Assembly (NCBI RefSeq): GCF_014642735.1
Contig: NZ_BMIV01000001.1
Location: forward strand, 310,001 to 374,000
Reading direction: 5' to 3'
Length of the DNA stretch: 64,000 nucleotides
From: Paracoccus acridae
Lineage (GTDB): Bacteria; Pseudomonadota; Alphaproteobacteria; Rhodobacterales; Rhodobacteraceae
In this document: one piece after another, positions 43,938 to 53,687 of the stretch
How the letters are laid out: every line of letters starts with the position of its first letter
Numbering within the stretch: the first letter of the stretch is position 1
Made by a program: the position numbers and the translations under genes
Notes under the pieces: model-generated
What the model was told of the DNA's origin: nothing
What the model saw: the letters and a program-made list of their open reading frames with translations, nothing else
Databases searched by the model: none

Positions 43938-45308
43938 ATGTCCCGCTACCTGCCCCATATCGCCGCGACCCTGTCGCTGGGCCTGCCGCTGATCGGCAGC
44001 CATCTGGCGCGCATGGCCATCGGCGTGGGCGATACGGTGATGGTCGGCTGGTACGGGGTCGAGGCCCTGGCGGGCCTGGTCATCGCCACGTCCTTTTTCC
44101 ACATCCTGTTCTTCCTGGGCATGGGGTTCGGCACCGGCGTCCTGGGCCTGATCGCCACCGCCATCGCCCGCGGCGACGAGACCGAGGTGCGGCGCGAGAC
44201 CCGAATGGCCCTGTGGCTGTCCAGCGGCTTCGGTCTGGCGGTCATGCCCTTGATGTGGTTTTCCGAACCGATCCTGTCCGCGCTGGGGCAATCCCCGGTC
44301 GTCGCGGCCTATGCCCAGGAATATCTGCGCATCGCCGGCTGGGGCCTGGCGGTCGTCCTGTGCCAGTTGACGCTGAACTCCTATCTTGCGGCGATGGAGC
44401 GGACGCAGGTGGTGATGTGGGTGACGCTGGCGGGCCTGCCGGTGAATGTCGCGCTGAACTGGGTCCTGATCTTCGGCAACCTGGGGGCGCCGGAACTGGG
44501 CGTCGCGGGTGCGGCCATCGCCAGCCTGACGGTGCAGTGCCTGCAATTGGTCCTGCTGGTGACCTATGCGGCCTGGCTGCCGATGGCGCGCAAGTACAAC
44601 CTGTTCCAGCGCCTGTGGCGGCCCGACTGGTCGGCGCTGCGCCGCGTGGCCTCGATCGGGCTGCCCATCGGCCTGACCATGGTGGCCGAGGGCGGGTTGT
44701 TCGTCGGATCGAACATCATGATGGGCTGGATCGGCACGCAGCAGCTGGCAGCGCACGGGATCGCGCTGCAGATCACCTCGATCGCCTTCATGGCGCATCT
44801 AGGCCTGTCCAATGCCGCGACGATCCGCGTGGGCCAGGCCAAGGGGCGCAACGATCCCGCCTTCATGCGCGACGCGGCCATGACCGTCACCTGGATGTCG
44901 CTGGCCTTTGCCTGCTTGACCATCGTGCTGTTCCTGACCGCCGCCGTGCCGCTGGTGCGGCTGTATCTGGACCCCGCCGATCCCCAGGCCGAAGCCATCA
45001 TCCGCATCGGCGCGGGCCTGCTGTTCTTCGCTGCCCTGTTCCAGCTTGCCGACGCGCTGCAGGTGCTGGCCCTGGGCTTCCTGCGGGGCGTCCACGACAC
45101 GCGCGTGCCGATGATGATCGCGGGCTTCAGCTATTGGGTGGTGGGAATGCCCGTCGCCTGGGGGCTGGCCTTTCCGCTGGGCTTCGGCCCCGCCGGGCTG
45201 TGGCTGGGACTTTGCGCGGGGCTGACACTGGCCGCCGCGCTGCTGCTGGCGCGGTTCTGGCAGGGACACGCGCGCGGGGTCTGGACCCGTCCCGCCACCG
45301 CGGTCTAA
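43938..45308 (+). CDS. MATE family efflux transporter
   Basis: A 456-aa cation-coupled multidrug exporter with about 12 helices in two pseudosymmetric halves. The first half has GLPLIGSHLARMAIGVGDTVMVGWYG and NSYLAAMERTQVVMWVTL, which match the NorM/DinF signatures. The second half has MAEGGLFVGSNIMMGWIGTQQLAAHGIALQI-type text, where the conserved helix 7 Asp/Glu region begins (VAEGGLFVG). Its own leader of about 78 nt precedes it. The substrate is unknown. Confidence 0.9.
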   Translation: MSRYLPHIAATLSLGLPLIGSHLARMAIGVGDTVMVGWYGVEALAGLVIATSFFHILFFLGMGFGTGVLGLIATAIARGDETEVRRETRMALWLSSGFGLAVMPLMWFSEPILSALGQSPVVAAYAQEYLRIAGWGLAVVLCQLTLNSYLAAMERTQVVMWVTLAGLPVNVALNWVLIFGNLGAPELGVAGAAIASLTVQCLQLVLLVTYAAWLPMARKYNLFQRLWRPDWSALRRVASIGLPIGLTMVAEGGLFVGSNIMMGWIGTQQLAAHGIALQITSIAFMAHLGLSNAATIRVGQAKGRNDPAFMRDAAMTVTWMSLAFACLTIVLFLTAAVPLVRLYLDPADPQAEAIIRIGAGLLFFAALFQLADALQVLALGFLRGVHDTRVPMMIAGFSYWVVGMPVAWGLAFPLGFGPAGLWLGLCAGLTLAAALLLARFWQGHARGVWTRPATAV

Positions 45309-45338
45309 CCTGCGCCCGATTGCAAAAGGAGACTGCCC

Positions 45339-45575
45339 ATGCGACCCGTCTTCGTCCAGTTCCGCTGCGAGCCCGGCAAGACCTATCAGGTCGCCGAGGC
45401 CATCTATGACCGCGAAGTGGTCAGTGAACTGTATTCCACCTCGGGCGATTACGACCTGATCGCCAAGGTCTATATCCCGGAAGACGAGGATGTGGGCCGC
45501 TTCCTGTCGGACAGGCTGTTCGACATCCCCCATATCAGCCGCACGCTGACCACCATGACCTTTCGCGCCTTCTGA
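45339..45575 (+). CDS. Stand-alone Lrp/AsnC ligand-binding (RAM) domain protein
   Basis: A 78-aa protein consisting only of the RAM (regulation of amino acid metabolism) domain, with no DNA-binding helix-turn-helix. Marks are VQFRCEPGKTYQVAEAIYDREVVSELYSTSGDYDLIAKVYI (shown in parts), and the C-terminal FDIPHISRTLTTMTFRAF. Such proteins sense amino acids and form oligomers. Its TGA overlaps the ATG of the downstream aminotransferase (TGATG), so the two are translationally coupled. Confidence 0.88.
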   Translation: MRPVFVQFRCEPGKTYQVAEAIYDREVVSELYSTSGDYDLIAKVYIPEDEDVGRFLSDRLFDIPHISRTLTTMTFRAF

Positions 45576-46678
45576 TGATCCGCCTTGCCCCGATCCCGGC
45601 GGGCCTGCCCGCCACCGTTCCCTTTGTCGGGCCGGAAACCCTGGAACGCCAGTCCGGCCGCCCCTTCGCCGCCCGTCTTGGCGCCAATGAAAACGGCTTC
45701 GGCCCAAGCCCGCGCGCCCTTGCCGCGATGCAGGCGGCTGCGGGCGAGATCTGGAAATACGGCGACCCGACCAGCCACGACCTGATCCAGGCCCTTGCCA
45801 CCCATCACGGCGTCCGGCCGGAAAACATCGTGGTGGGCGAGGGGATCGACGGGTTGCTGGGCCTGCTGGTGCGACTGACCGTCGCGCCGGGCGACGTGGT
45901 CGTCACCTCGGACGGGGCATACCCGACCTTCAACTTCCACGTCGCGGGCTTCGGTGGCAGCCTGGACAAGGTGCCATACCGAAACGACGCCGAGGATCCA
46001 CAGGCCCTCCTGGACCGCGCCCGGCAGGTGGGGGCGCGTCTGGTGTATCTGGCCAATCCCGACAACCCCATGGGAAGCTGGCACCAGGGCACGGTGATCC
46101 GGGCGATGCTGGACGATCTGCCCGAAGGCGCGCTGCTGATCCTGGACGAGGCCTATGCCGAATTCGCCCCGGCCGATGCCATCCCGGACATCGCCGCCGA
46201 CGATCCGCGCGTGATCCGGATGCGGACCTTTTCCAAGGCCTATGGCATGGCGGGGGCACGGGTGGGCTATGCCATCGGCCACCCGGACCTGATCGCCGCC
46301 TTCGACCGGGTTCGCAACCATTTCGGCGTGAACCGCATCGGCCAGGCAGGCGCGCTTGCCGCCTTGCAGGACCGTGACTGGCTGGCCCGGACCGTAGCGC
46401 AGGTGGCGACCGCCCGCGCCCGGATCGGCGCCATTGCCGGGGACAACGGCATGACGGCGCTGCCTTCGGCCACCAATTTCGTGGCCGTCGATACGGGTCG
46501 CGACGGCGCCTTCGCCCGTGGCCTTGTGGATGCGCTTGCGGCCCAGGGCGTGTTCATCCGGATGCCCGGCACAGCGCCCCTGAACCGCTGCATCCGCATC
46601 AGCTGTGCGCCCGACGCCGAACTGGACAGCCTGGCCGAGGCCTTGCCCCGGGCCATCGCGACGGTCAGTCGCGCATGA
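45575..46678 (+). CDS. PLP-dependent aminotransferase (HisC-like)
   Basis: A 367-aa fold type I class I/II aminotransferase close to histidinol-phosphate aminotransferases. The N-terminal ANENGFGPSPRAL, LILDEAYAEFAP and the PLP-binding lysine K221 (FSKAYGMAGARVGYA) are in place. Substrate residues cannot be read, so histidinol phosphate or an aromatic amino acid are both possible. It is coupled to an upstream RAM-domain protein. It ends with a 14-bp overlap of the convergent DUF1992 gene. Confidence 0.87.
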   Translation: MIRLAPIPAGLPATVPFVGPETLERQSGRPFAARLGANENGFGPSPRALAAMQAAAGEIWKYGDPTSHDLIQALATHHGVRPENIVVGEGIDGLLGLLVRLTVAPGDVVVTSDGAYPTFNFHVAGFGGSLDKVPYRNDAEDPQALLDRARQVGARLVYLANPDNPMGSWHQGTVIRAMLDDLPEGALLILDEAYAEFAPADAIPDIAADDPRVIRMRTFSKAYGMAGARVGYAIGHPDLIAAFDRVRNHFGVNRIGQAGALAALQDRDWLARTVAQVATARARIGAIAGDNGMTALPSATNFVAVDTGRDGAFARGLVDALAAQGVFIRMPGTAPLNRCIRISCAPDAELDSLAEALPRAIATVSRA

Positions 46679-46988
46679 AGCGGCGCCGGGCTTCCTCGGC
46701 GATGGCCTGGCGCATCTGAAGCCGCGCGATCTCGGCCAGAAGGGCCGTGCGTTCGGGACCTTCCGGCAGGCTGGCCAGGCGTTCCTGCGCGGCGATAACC
46801 TGCTTTTTCAGCACGATCTCCTCGGGCAGGACACCGGCTTGGGCCATGATGCGAAAGCCCACCGCGGTGCCGTCCTCGCCCGCCGGGCGGTCGGGCAGGG
46901 GCTTTCCCTCGCCTTCAAGGCCCGAAAGCTTCCCCTCGGCCCTGGCCTTCAGCATCATCCGTTCGGCGATCCGGTCCAGCCAGCCCAT
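46665..46988 (-). CDS. DUF1992 (DnaJ homologue subfamily C member 28-like) protein
   Basis: A 107-aa DUF1992 protein: MGWLDRIAERMMLKARAEGKLSGLEGEGKPLPDRP in parts is the family start, followed by GFRIMAQAGVLPEEIVLKKQV. The ATG at 46988 is standard for the family. The function is unknown; the family is named after a J-domain protein relation, but no J domain is seen here. It follows valS on the same strand, with a hairpin in between, and overlaps the convergent aminotransferase by 14 bp. Confidence 0.85.
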   Translation of the reverse strand: MGWLDRIAERMMLKARAEGKLSGLEGEGKPLPDRPAGEDGTAVGFRIMAQAGVLPEEIVLKKQVIAAQERLASLPEGPERTALLAEIARLQMRQAIAEEARRRFMRD

Positions 46989-47017
46989 CCCGGCACCCCC
47001 TGAAGCCTTGTTTCGGT

Positions 47018-47036
47018 CCCCGGCCCAGCACCGGGG
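47018..47036 (-). terminator. Hairpin after valS
   Basis: CCCCGG and CCGGGG form a 6-bp stem with a 7-nt loop, 15 nt after the valS stop on the minus strand. There is no T-run. Probably a weak terminator or a pause before the DUF1992 gene. Confidence 0.45.
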
Positions 47037-47050
47037 GCCGAGGCGTATTG

Positions 47051-50140
<3,090 letters not shown>

Positions 50141-50212
50141 GTCGGCAGATCCCCTTCGCTTGGGGATGGATTAGCGAAAGAGGGGACAAAGGCCAAGAGA
50201 GGCGGTGCAGCC

Positions 50213-50849
50213 TTATCCGGCGGCCCTTGCGCCGTCCGCCGCGCGCCAATGCGCCATCTGAGAGGCCAAGGCCTTGCGGAAGGCGGGCCGGTCCGTGGCG
50301 CGTTCGACATAGGCCGCAAGCTGGTGCAGGTCGTCCAGCAACCCGTTCTGCGCCGGAAGGCGCAGGATGTCGGCCATCAGCAGGTCGGCCACGGTGAAAT
50401 CCTTGCTGGTCAGCCAGGGCCGGTCGCCAAGGGCGGCCTGCACTTGGGCAAGCCGCTGCCGCACCAGGGGTTCGCGACGGGCGGCATGGGCGTCATCCTT
50501 GTCGAAGAACCTGGCCAGGATCCAGGCCATGATGAAGGGCTCGACGCTGTTCAGCGCGGCGATCAGCCATTGCTGGACATGGGGTCGCTGCGCGGCGGGC
50601 ATCAAGGCCGTGCCTTCCGCCAGGTGCAGCAGGATCGCGCCGGATTCGAACAAGGTCAGGTCGCCATCGCGGATAAAGGGCACCTGGTGGAACGGCTGAT
50701 GGGTGATCGGCCGTGCGATCCTTCAGCGGCACGGTTTCGACGGCATAAGGCCGCCCCAGTTCCTCCAGCAGCCAGCGCACGCGGATGTCGCGCACGAAGC
50801 CGCGGGGGAAATCGGGCACCCAGTCATAGGTGGTCAGCACCAGGGTCAT
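50213..50849 (-). pseudogene. Glutathione S-transferase gene with a frameshift
   Basis: The first part (from 50849) reads MTLVLTTYDWVPDFPRGFVRDIRVRWLLEELGRPYAV..., a GST N-terminal thioredoxin-like domain, up to LKDRTADH. The second part, in the +1 frame from about 50700, reads HQPFHQVPFIRDGDLTLFESGAI and continues through the GST C-terminal helices to RAADGARAAG. Removing one G from the GGG at 50701-50703 on the plus strand restores ADHHQPFHQVPFI, which is the family pattern. So the gene is broken, or the base is a sequencing error. Its ATG overlaps the VOC stop (ATGA). A GST of this kind would use glutathione on electrophiles. Confidence 0.8.
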
Positions 50850-51634
50850 GGCGTCTCCTCCAGCGGGCCGACCACGGCGAACCACGCGCCCTGCGGATCG
50901 GTGGCGACGGCGATATGGGCGCCGCCCGGGACCGGGGTCGGACCATGCTGGACGCTGCCGCCCCCGTCCCGGATGCGCCGGGTGGCCGCATCCACGCCGT
51001 TCACGCCGAAATAGACCAGCCAGACGGGCCGCGGCGCATTGCCCAGCCCCATCATGCCGCCGATATCCGCGCCATCATGGCTGAAAAGCTGGTATGTGCC
51101 CATCGGCCCCATGTCCATCGCCTGCGATTTCCGCCAGCCGAAGACGCGGGCATAGAAGTCGAAGCCCGCGACAGGATCGGTGGACATCAGTTCGGTCCAG
51201 TTGCCGTGGCCTGCCTTCTGCTGGTCGAAGGCGCGCGTCTCGTTCCCGTCTTTCATCGGCAGGGGGGCCAGGATGCCGAAGGCCGCGCCCTGCGGGTCCG
51301 AGGCCACGGCGAAGCGGCCGGTGCCGGGAATGTCGGTCGGTTCGACATGGATCCGGCCGCCTGCCGCGCGAATGTCGCGGGCCGTGGCATCGGCGTCCTC
51401 GGTCCCCAGATACAGGGTCCAGTTCGGCGGCATCCCGTCCATGCCGTCGGGGATCTCCATCAGGCCCGCCACCAATTGATCCTCGGCACGCGCAAGGTGA
51501 TAGGCAAAACCCTCCATCCCGCTGTCGCCGATCTGCCAGCCCAGGACGCGGGCGTAGAAATCTTCCGCCTGGGCAAGCTGGTCCTTGGCGGTGGTCAACT
51601 CGAACCAGACGGGATGGCCATGCAGGCGGGGCAT
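50846..51634 (-). CDS. Two-domain VOC (glyoxalase/bleomycin resistance) protein
   Basis: A 262-aa protein of two consecutive VOC (vicinal oxygen chelate) domains. The first is residues 1-125 (GHPVWFELTTAKDQLAQAEDFYARVLGW, then GRFAVASDPQGAAFGI); the second is about 130-262 (GNWTELMSTDPVAGFDFYARVFGW, then HIAVATDPQGAWFAVV). Both keep the His/Glu pattern expected of a metal site, but the ligands cannot be assigned with confidence. Middle gene of an operon DUF1428, VOC, GST; its start and stop overlap the neighbours (TGATG, ATGA). Substrate unknown; electrophile or antibiotic detoxification is plausible. Confidence 0.85.
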   Translation of the reverse strand: MPRLHGHPVWFELTTAKDQLAQAEDFYARVLGWQIGDSGMEGFAYHLARAEDQLVAGLMEIPDGMDGMPPNWTLYLGTEDADATARDIRAAGGRIHVEPTDIPGTGRFAVASDPQGAAFGILAPLPMKDGNETRAFDQQKAGHGNWTELMSTDPVAGFDFYARVFGWRKSQAMDMGPMGTYQLFSHDGADIGGMMGLGNAPRPVWLVYFGVNGVDAATRRIRDGGGSVQHGPTPVPGGAHIAVATDPQGAWFAVVGPLEETP

Positions 51635-52362
51635 CAGCGGCCCCCCGTCTTGCTGTCGAAGACGGGCGTGAAGCCGCCCCAGAACATCCGCATTCCGTCG
51701 AAGGGCATGTCCGGCATGTCCATGTCGGCCATCTCGGCCTCCATCTTGCGGCTGGCCTCGTCGCAGGTCTCGCGGTCGGGCCATTCGATCCAGGAAAACA
51801 GCGGCACCTCGCCATCCTGGGCCTGGGTGGCGCGATAGAAGTCGGTCTGCTTGCCATGGGGCACGTCCTCGCCCCAGCATTCGACCTGATAGGTCGCGCC
51901 CATGCGCCGGAACATCTCGGTCGCGCCGTTGGCCATGTCGATATAGGCCTGCTTCCGGCCCTCGGGCGCGGCCAGGACGAAGCCCTGGACATAGCTGCCG
52001 GGCCTGCTTTCGCCCACCTGGACGATGGGCGCGAATCCGCCCCAGAACATGCGCGCGCCGTCGAAGGGCATCTCTGGCATCTCGTGCAGGTCGTCGCCGC
52101 CTTCCATGCTGGCCCAGGCGGCATCGCAGGTTTCCTTGTCGGGCCATTCGACCCAGGAAAACAGCGGCACCTCGTCGTCCCTGGCCTGGGTCGCGCGATA
52201 GAAATCGGTCTGCTTGCCGTGCTTCACGTCCGTGCCCAGACATTCGACCATGCGCAAGGCGCCGCGTTTCTGGAACCAGGGCCAGCCGGCCTTGGCATGG
52301 GCGATGAAGGCGTCCCTGTTCGACTGGGGGACCGCTGCGACGAAACCCGAAACATAGGTCAT
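51634..52362 (-). CDS. Duplicated DUF1428 protein
   Basis: A 242-aa protein made of two copies of a DUF1428 unit, which is normally about 118 aa. Copy 1 has VECLGTDVKHGKQTDFYRATQA and FDGARMFWGGFAPIV; copy 2 has VECWGEDVPHGKQTDFYRATQA and FDGMRMFWGGFTPVF (each about 120 residues apart). DUF1428 proteins have a ferredoxin-like alpha/beta barrel and unknown function. A strong ribosome site GGGAGGGAATGTC precedes the ATG. First gene of the operon, divergent from an HxlR regulator across a palindromic operator. Confidence 0.85.
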   Translation of the reverse strand: MTYVSGFVAAVPQSNRDAFIAHAKAGWPWFQKRGALRMVECLGTDVKHGKQTDFYRATQARDDEVPLFSWVEWPDKETCDAAWASMEGGDDLHEMPEMPFDGARMFWGGFAPIVQVGESRPGSYVQGFVLAAPEGRKQAYIDMANGATEMFRRMGATYQVECWGEDVPHGKQTDFYRATQAQDGEVPLFSWIEWPDRETCDEASRKMEAEMADMDMPDMPFDGMRMFWGGFTPVFDSKTGGR

Positions 52363-52409
52363 GACATTCCCTCCCGTTCAGCCCCTTGGGGCAGATGAGT
52401 CGCAGCCTG

Positions 52410-52436
52410 TCAGTTGCAGTATGAAAAAGCAACTGA
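52410..52436. promoter_or_regulatory. HxlR-type operator
   Basis: TCAGTTGC (52410-52417) and GCAACTGA (52429-52436) are perfect 8-bp inverted repeats around an 11-nt spacer. A second overlapping pair AGTAT/ATACT (52419-52423 and 52436-52440) adds symmetry. The site lies in the gap between the DUF1428 operon and the divergent hxlR gene, 13 bp before the hxlR ATG. Confidence 0.6.
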
Positions 52437-52448
52437 TACTCTGAGGCC

Positions 52449-53078
52449 ATGAACAGGACAGGCCAGACCCCGCGCATCCGCTATGACGAAGGATGCCTTG
52501 CAGCCCATGCGCTGAACGTCGTCGGCGACCGATGGGCGCTGCTGGTCGTGCGGGAACTGATGCTGGCGCCCAAGCGGTTCCAGGCGATCCGCCACGGATT
52601 GCCGGGCGTCACGGCGGCGGTGCTGACGCAGCGGCTGGCGCAACTGATCGACGCAGGCGTGGTCACGCATGACGGCGGGCTGTATGGGCTGACCGATTCC
52701 GGGCGCGGCTTGATGCCGGTGCTGCAGGCGATGTGCCGCTGGGCCGCGCTGCATCCGGGCCATGATCCGCGCCGCTTCATCAGCCCGGCGGCCCTGGTGA
52801 TCTCGATGACGGCGATGATGCTGCCCAATGACGCGCAGGCGACGGCGGGCATGGAGATGGGGCACGAAGCCTTTACCCTGTGCCTGGCGAATGGCGTCCT
52901 GCACCCCCAGGCCGGGGCAGGGGCTTCGGATTTCACGCTGTCGGGCAACGGCAACAGCCTGGCGCGCGCGGTCTATGGCCCGGTGCCGCTGGCCCGGCTG
53001 GCCCAGGACGGGGTGATCGGACTGGCGGGCGATGCGCAGGCCGCCCAGGATTTCGTGGACCTGTTCCGGCTGCGCTAG
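52449..53078 (+). CDS. HxlR family transcriptional regulator
   Basis: A 209-aa regulator with a winged helix of the HxlR type in the N-terminal 90 residues (CLAAHALNVVGDRWALLVVRELML, then FQAIRHGLPGVTAAVLTQRLAQLIDAGVV). The first Cys (CLAAHA) recalls redox-sensing Cys of the family, such as HypR and YodB. An extra C-terminal domain of about 110 residues follows, longer than typical HxlR (about 110-130 aa in total), and may bind a ligand. Divergent from DUF1428-VOC-GST, its probable target. Confidence 0.87.
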   Translation: MNRTGQTPRIRYDEGCLAAHALNVVGDRWALLVVRELMLAPKRFQAIRHGLPGVTAAVLTQRLAQLIDAGVVTHDGGLYGLTDSGRGLMPVLQAMCRWAALHPGHDPRRFISPAALVISMTAMMLPNDAQATAGMEMGHEAFTLCLANGVLHPQAGAGASDFTLSGNGNSLARAVYGPVPLARLAQDGVIGLAGDAQAAQDFVDLFRLR

Positions 53079-53082
53079 ACGC

Positions 53083-53514
53083 TTATACCGCCCGGTCCAT
53101 CTTGGTGGTCAGGTGGATCAGGCTTTCCGACGACCGCACCCCGTCCAGGGCGCCGATGCGGTCCAGCGCCTCGTCCAGTTCGGCGGTCGATCCGCTGACG
53201 ATCTGGACCAGCAGGTCGATCCGCCCGCTGGTGGTATGGATCCGTTCGACCTGCGGCATCGACTTCAGCCGCGACAGGACCGCGGGCTGGCTGCGCGGTT
53301 CGATGGCCAGAAGCACGGTGGCGCGGATACGCCCCAGCCTGGCCGCGTCGCCCAATCTCAGCGTATAGCCGGCGATCGCGCCCGAGGTTTCCAGCCGTTC
53401 CAGACGCGCCTGCAGCGTGGATCGCGCGACCTTCAGCCGCCGCGCCAGCACCGCGATCGAGGTGCGGGCGTCCTGCGACAGCAGCGCCACGATGTTGCGA
53501 TCCAGGTCATCCAT
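53083..53514 (-). CDS. Lrp/AsnC family transcriptional regulator
   Basis: A 143-aa Lrp/AsnC regulator. An N-terminal helix-turn-helix (MDDLDRNIVALLSQDARTSIAVLARRLKVARSTLQARLERLETSGAI in parts) is followed by the RAM effector domain (about 65-140, VEPRSQPAVL-type region and VERIHTTSGRIDLLVQIVSGS). It is divergent from the ornithine decarboxylase gene and shares 173 bp of promoter region with it. It may sense an amino acid such as ornithine or arginine and control that gene; this is inferred. Confidence 0.88.
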   Translation of the reverse strand: MDDLDRNIVALLSQDARTSIAVLARRLKVARSTLQARLERLETSGAIAGYTLRLGDAARLGRIRATVLLAIEPRSQPAVLSRLKSMPQVERIHTTSGRIDLLVQIVSGSTAELDEALDRIGALDGVRSSESLIHLTTKMDRAV

Positions 53515-53531
53515 CGCTGTAATCCGGTGCT

Positions 53532-53558
53532 TTCGTCAAATTGACATGAAGTTCGTCA
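53532..53558. promoter_or_regulatory. Lrp-type operator cluster
   Basis: Direct repeats TTCGTCA at 53532-53538 and 53552-53558 are 20 bp apart, about two helical turns. The palindrome GTCAA-A-TTGAC (53535-53545) overlaps the first repeat. The cluster lies 18 bp from the start of the Lrp-type gene and upstream of the ornithine decarboxylase gene, so it suits control of both. Confidence 0.45.
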
Positions 53559-53587
53559 TAATAACCGGTACAGGGCGCGGATCTACC

Positions 53588-53654
53588 CTTTTCATCGGTG
53601 AAATTGGAACCGAAAAGCGCCACCTTGGGTTGGGGGGCTTCATGCCCGCGACCC
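53588..53654 (+). promoter_or_regulatory. Structured leader of the ornithine decarboxylase mRNA
   Basis: Two hairpins can form ahead of the gene. The first, at about 53588-53616, pairs CTTTT and CGGT with ACCG and AAAAG. The second, at 53627-53654, pairs GGGTTG with CGACCC and inner GGGC with GCCC around the loop TTCAT. A speF-type leader RNA is known upstream of ornithine decarboxylase genes in some Alphaproteobacteria; I cannot show that this is one. Confidence 0.4.
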
Positions 53655-53687
53655 GATCACATCGAACGCGCGAAAGGATCCCGTGCA

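Noticed and set aside
50690-50715. Programmed ribosomal frameshift in the GST gene
   Set aside because: There is no slippery heptamer and no downstream structure at the join; a mutation or sequencing error is simpler.
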